6,688 bases of DNA, from positions 1 to 6,688 of the forward strand of contig JAZSBL010000047.1 of NCBI GenBank assembly GCA_045602385.1. Direction: 5' to 3'. This DNA comes from SVTX01 sp045602385. Lineage in GTDB: Bacteria > Bacillota > Clostridia > Oscillospirales > CAG-272. How positions within the stretch are numbered: position 1 is the stretch's first letter; each line of letters starts with the position of its first letter. Position numbers and translations under genes: made by a program. Under the pieces are notes generated by a model. The model did no database searches and was not told where the DNA came from. It saw only the letters and a program-made list of their open reading frames with translations. This document shows positions 5,126 through 6,688 of this stretch, piece after piece.

Positions 5126-5145
5126 GTACTCTTAAGGACAGTTTT
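5126..5145 (+). repeat. Left arm of a 20-bp inverted repeat bounding the 5.1-6.4 kb segment
   Basis: GTACTCTTAAGGACAGTTTT here is matched in inverted orientation at 6393-6412 with one mismatch (GTAT for GTAC) and 16 exact bases in the core. The pair encloses ~1.25 kb with the DUF559 cassette and the methyltransferase. Confidence 0.65.
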
Positions 5146-5147
5146 TC

Positions 5148-5205
5148 AAAATACGGCACATCTCGAAAGAGGTATGCCGTATTTTGCTTTTGTGTCTACA
5201 AAAGC
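5148..5205 (+). other. Two adjacent hairpins, the first terminator-like
   Basis: AAAATACGGCA (5148-5158) pairs perfectly with TGCCGTATTTT (5175-5185), capped by CTC-GAAA-GAG. GCTTTTG (5186-5192) and CAAAAGC (5199-5205) follow directly as a second 7-bp hairpin. The first resembles a terminator, though no obvious gene ends just before it on the plus strand. It lies just inside the left inverted-repeat arm and could be an end structure of a mobile segment. Confidence 0.55.
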
Positions 5206-5243
5206 AGTGCTTGTCAGGGAAATTGATAAGGTATAGGTGAACT

Positions 5244-5298
5244 AAAAAAGGCTCCCTTGTGTAAAGGGAGCTGTCAGCGAAGCTGACTGAGGGATTGT
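5244..5298 (+). repeat. Left terminal repeat of the DUF559 cassette
   Basis: It has two short hairpins: GCTCCCTT-GTGT-AAAGGGAGC and GTCAGC-GAA-GCTGAC, ending GAGGGATTGT. It matches the inverted copy at 5644-5700. Repeats of this pattern are, from memory, abundant in gut Firmicutes genomes. The stop codon of the DUF559 frame (5274-5276) lies inside it. Confidence 0.8.
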
Positions 5299-5642
5299 TC
5301 TACGAGCTGATCAATATATTCGCAAACACCCCGAAAGTTTTTATGTATTTCTGTATTCGGTATTCTGATAACTGTCAAACCGTACTCTTCAAGAAAAGCA
5401 GTTCTTTCCTCGTCATACTGCTTTCCTTCCTCGGTATAATGTCCTGAACCGTCAAGCTCTATGACGAGCTTTGCCTCTGCACAGTAAAAATCCGCAATTT
5501 ACTTACCGAGAACCTTCTGACGAGAAAATCGAACGGGATAGGTGCGTAGGAAATCATACCAAAGGTGATTTTCTTCTTTCGTCATATTCTTCCGCAGCAT
5601 TTTTGCGGTTGGCACAATGTCTTTATTGTGTTTTCTCTGCAT
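5274..5642 (-). pseudogene. DUF559-family (PD-(D/E)XK/Vsr-like) nuclease, interrupted by one nonsense codon
   Basis: Minus-strand translation from ATG 5642 gives 122 codons of a complete DUF559-type domain. It has MTKEENHLWYDFLR, RFSRQKVLG, IADFYC, KLVIELDGSGHY, YDEERTAFLEEYGLTVIRI and a final VEQSLSQLR. One TAA (5501-5499) replaces codon 48 in KVLGK-stop-IADFYC, where the family usually has an aromatic residue such as Tyr. One base change from TAC or TAT explains it, and the frame is otherwise intact, so inactivation is recent or the base is an error. DUF559 proteins are related to very-short-patch endonucleases. Conserved acidic residues E62 and D64 (IELDG) remain. The last residues and stop are encoded by the flanking repeat. 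Readthrough cannot be excluded. Confidence 0.85.
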
Positions 5643-5643
5643 T

Positions 5644-5700
5644 ACAATCCCTCCGTCACGCTGACGCGTGCCACCTCCCTTTACACAAGGGAGGCTTTTG
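5644..5700 (-). repeat. Right terminal repeat of the DUF559 cassette
   Basis: This is the inverted partner of 5244-5298, read on the minus strand: CCTCCCTT-GTGT-AAAGGGAGG, a second hairpin around CGTCA-GCG-TGACG, then GAGGGATTGT. It carries the ribosome-binding site of the DUF559 frame. On the other side it supplies the last four codons after K197 and the stop (5683-5681) of the methyltransferase gene. Confidence 0.8.
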
Positions 5701-6286
5701 TGCTGACCGTTACGTATGCGTGATCTGTTTCAAATTTATTTAAGATCTTAAGCTTGGATATTGAAAGATAGCTACGTATATCGTTAGGATTATCGGGATA
5801 TATTTTTACCTTTCTATCACCCATATCGATATACTCATTCTGATTTTTATCGATCGACAAAACAAAAAGTCCGTTATTTGTCAACAAAGTAGCAATTTTT
5901 TGTATACCTGATAATTTATCCTGTATGTGCATAAATGTTAATGACGAGTATATTACATCAAACTGTGCCTCAAATTCACAAGACATAAAATTGCCGCAAA
6001 TAAGTTTTATATTTTGATACGCTGATAGGTTTTCAGTTGCTCTCCCAATTGTCTTTTCGGATATATCTATTCCACACAAGCTGTTACAATTTGGTGCAAC
6101 CTTGATGGCAAGTCGCCCTGTTCCAATTCCTATTTCTAAAACGGATTTGCTTTTATCAAGCTGCATACTCTCGATAAACTTATCTCCGTCCCACTTGTCC
6201 ATATAATCTCTCAATGGTTTAGGATCGCGAGCAGGGTCATTGTTTTCGTCAATTAGCTTGTTATAATGTTCGATCACTTCTCTCAT
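5681..6286 (-). CDS. Class I SAM-dependent methyltransferase
   Basis: The protein has 201 residues from ATG 6286, chosen because AAGGA (6299-6295) sits 8 bases before it. ATG 6292 is too close to that site, and the open frame further upstream runs through the promoter. Motif I is VLEIGIGTG (residues 49-57), the acidic strand-2 end is GIDIS (D74), and FDVIYSS (109-115) is the motif IV region. NNGLFVLSIDKNQN is the following strand and helix. This is a Methyltransf_11/25-type fold; the substrate is unknown. The N-terminus (EVIEHYNKLIDENNDPARDPKPLRDYMDKW) is a helical cap. The gene is clearly more AT-rich than its neighbours and lies inside the 5126-6412 inverted repeat, suggesting transfer. Its last residues (ASLV-stop) come from the cassette repeat, so the original C-terminus may have been replaced on insertion. 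Confidence 0.85.
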   Translation of the reverse strand: MREVIEHYNKLIDENNDPARDPKPLRDYMDKWDGDKFIESMQLDKSKSVLEIGIGTGRLAIKVAPNCNSLCGIDISEKTIGRATENLSAYQNIKLICGNFMSCEFEAQFDVIYSSLTFMHIQDKLSGIQKIATLLTNNGLFVLSIDKNQNEYIDMGDRKVKIYPDNPNDIRSYLSISKLKILNKFETDHAYVTVSTKASLV

Positions 6287-6323
6287 AAGCATCTTCCTTG
6301 TACTATTCGAGATTAATGTTTTT

Positions 6324-6352
6324 ATTATAACACAAAAACCGCAGAAAATCAA
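6324..6352 (-). promoter_or_regulatory. Promoter of the methyltransferase gene
   Basis: On the minus strand TTGATT (6352-6347) and TATAAT (6329-6324) are separated by 17 bases. The transcript would begin near 6317, ~30 bases before the start codon. Both the -35 box and the spacer lie in the hairpin at 6336-6362. Confidence 0.75.
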
Positions 6353-6362
6353 TCTGCGGTTT
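6336..6362 (-). other. Hairpin overlapping the methyltransferase promoter
   Basis: AAACCGCAG (6336-6344) pairs with CTGCGGTTT (6354-6362) around a 9-base AT loop. On the minus strand it is followed by a T run, so it could terminate transcription arriving from upstream. As DNA it spans the -35 box and most of the spacer, so it could equally be an operator or a vestigial terminator. Confidence 0.55.
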
Positions 6363-6392
6363 CTGTTTTCTGTCGGTAGGTAATGTAGTCTC

Positions 6393-6412
6393 AAAACTGT
6401 CCTTAAGAATAC
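6393..6412 (-). repeat. Right arm of the 20-bp inverted repeat
   Basis: Read on the minus strand, GTATTCTTAAGGACAGTTTT matches the left arm at 5126-5145 in 19 of 20 positions. It lies beyond the methyltransferase promoter and before the AIM24-like gene, as expected for the right edge of an inserted segment. Confidence 0.65.
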
Positions 6413-6499
6413 GCCGACTTGGCCGATCCTTTTTTCTGTTTCCATCCAAGGCAGGAGGATATGACGGTTGTATGGCAGGATTCCGCGGTGCGAATGGAA

Positions 6500-6528
6500 T
6501 TGACAAATGCGGGAAAGGATGTTATAAT
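6500..6528 (+). promoter_or_regulatory. Promoter of the AIM24-like gene
   Basis: Perfect TTGACA (6500-6505) and TATAAT (6523-6528) with a 17-base spacer. The start near 6535 leaves a ~33-base leader before ATG 6568. Confidence 0.9.
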
Positions 6529-6567
6529 AAATCCATCCATCCGCTTTATGACCGAAAGGAGCAAACC

Positions 6568-6688
6568 ATGTATCAAATACGCAATCTCACCGACAATGAT
6601 GACATCAAGATTCTGGACAGCCTCGGCGCATTTACTGTCATCGAATATCAAAGGGATTTGAGTGTCATGCCCGAAAATGCCCAGACAG
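6568..6688 (+). CDS. AIM24-family-like protein, 5' end only
   Basis: Forty codons are visible, from MYQIRNLTDNDDIKILDSLG to RDLSVMPENAQT, running off the window. AAAGGAG (6555-6561) lies 6 bases before the ATG. The pattern GAFTVIEYQRDLSV...PENAQT resembles the N-terminus of a Clostridia protein group annotated as AIM24 family, whose biochemical role is poorly defined. Too little is present for domain proof. It has its own strong promoter and lies just outside the presumed inserted segment. Confidence 0.5.
   Translation, partial: MYQIRNLTDNDDIKILDSLGAFTVIEYQRDLSVMPENAQT

Larger units (their letters stand above)
5244..5700 (-). mobile_element. MITE-like cassette: DUF559 gene between inverted repeats
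   Basis: Two ~55-bp repeats point at each other around one reading frame. Outer ends share CTCCCTTGTGTAAAGGGAG and inner ends share GAGGGATTGT. The first hairpin differs by a paired change (GCTCCC/GGGAGC on the left, CCTCCC/GGGAGG on the right), so the fold is kept. The right copy supplies the Shine-Dalgarno (GGAGGG, minus strand, 5654-5649) and the left copy the stop codon of the enclosed gene. I could not see a clear target-site duplication. Mobility is inferred from the layout. Confidence 0.6.

Noticed and set aside
5471..5743. Plus-strand open frame of 90 codons
   Set aside because: It is antisense to the DUF559 pseudogene and passes through the terminal repeat.
6287..6445. Longer N-terminus of the methyltransferase, starting at 6445
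   Set aside because: The extra 53 codons run through the promoter, the hairpin and the 20-bp inverted repeat. A good ribosome-binding site precedes ATG 6286.
6419..6661. Plus-strand open frame of 80 codons, containing AGGAGG close to an ATG at 6461
   Set aside because: The site is only two bases from that ATG, the frame overlaps the promoter and start of the AIM24-like gene, and it shows no family resemblance. The 82- and 67-codon minus-strand frames here are likewise shadows.

Overview
The window looks like the chromosome of a gut-type Clostridia (Oscillospiraceae/Christensenellales-like) bacterium. The signs are consensus sigma-70 promoters with 17-bp spacers, purine-rich Shine-Dalgarno sites, a Gram-positive smpB-ssrA pair with a CCA-encoding tmRNA, a surface protein ending in a GCGS...membrane helix...RKKED anchor, and short inverted repeats of a type I associate with gut Firmicutes. 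The species cannot be named from the sequence alone.

Layout. 1-843 is the 3' part of a surface-anchored protein, closed by a strong terminator. At 921 a perfect promoter opens a roughly 2-kb phage-tail-like cassette: a BppU-like baseplate or fibre protein, a BspA/LRR-like receptor-binding-type protein, a 55-aa small protein and a coiled-coil plus membrane-helix XhlA-like protein. No capsid, terminase, integrase or lysin gene is visible. The promoter leader is extremely G-rich. 3065-3340 is non-coding and holds two tandem structured repeats. 3395-4379 is the ribosome-rescue locus on the minus strand (smpB, then ssrA). 4441-4617 is a tRNA-Leu(CAA) transcription unit divergent from smpB. 4625-5075 is a second tandem array of structured repeats.

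5126-6412 is bounded by a 20-bp inverted repeat (19 of 20 identical). It holds a mobile-looking cassette, in which a DUF559 nuclease gene broken by one nonsense codon lies inside an inverted pair of ~55-bp repeats. It also holds an AT-rich SAM-methyltransferase gene with its own promoter. At the right edge a strong promoter drives the start of an AIM24-like gene.

The strongest unexplained signal is the pair of tandem arrays. Each lies just 3' of a tRNA-type gene (ssrA, tRNA-Leu) and in the same orientation as that gene. Read in that sense, the units of both arrays fit one architecture: a closing stem AGAACC...GGTTCT, a first hairpin TRCCGAGC...GGYA, a second hairpin, then a 3' arm containing CCCCGA. 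The 3' arm of each array resembles the T-arm of its own neighbour with one extra base after GGTTC. Several stems change by paired substitutions. This suggests a previously unnamed family of tRNA-associated, T-arm-mimicking structured elements: attachment-site-like arrays, short mobile repeats or structured RNAs.
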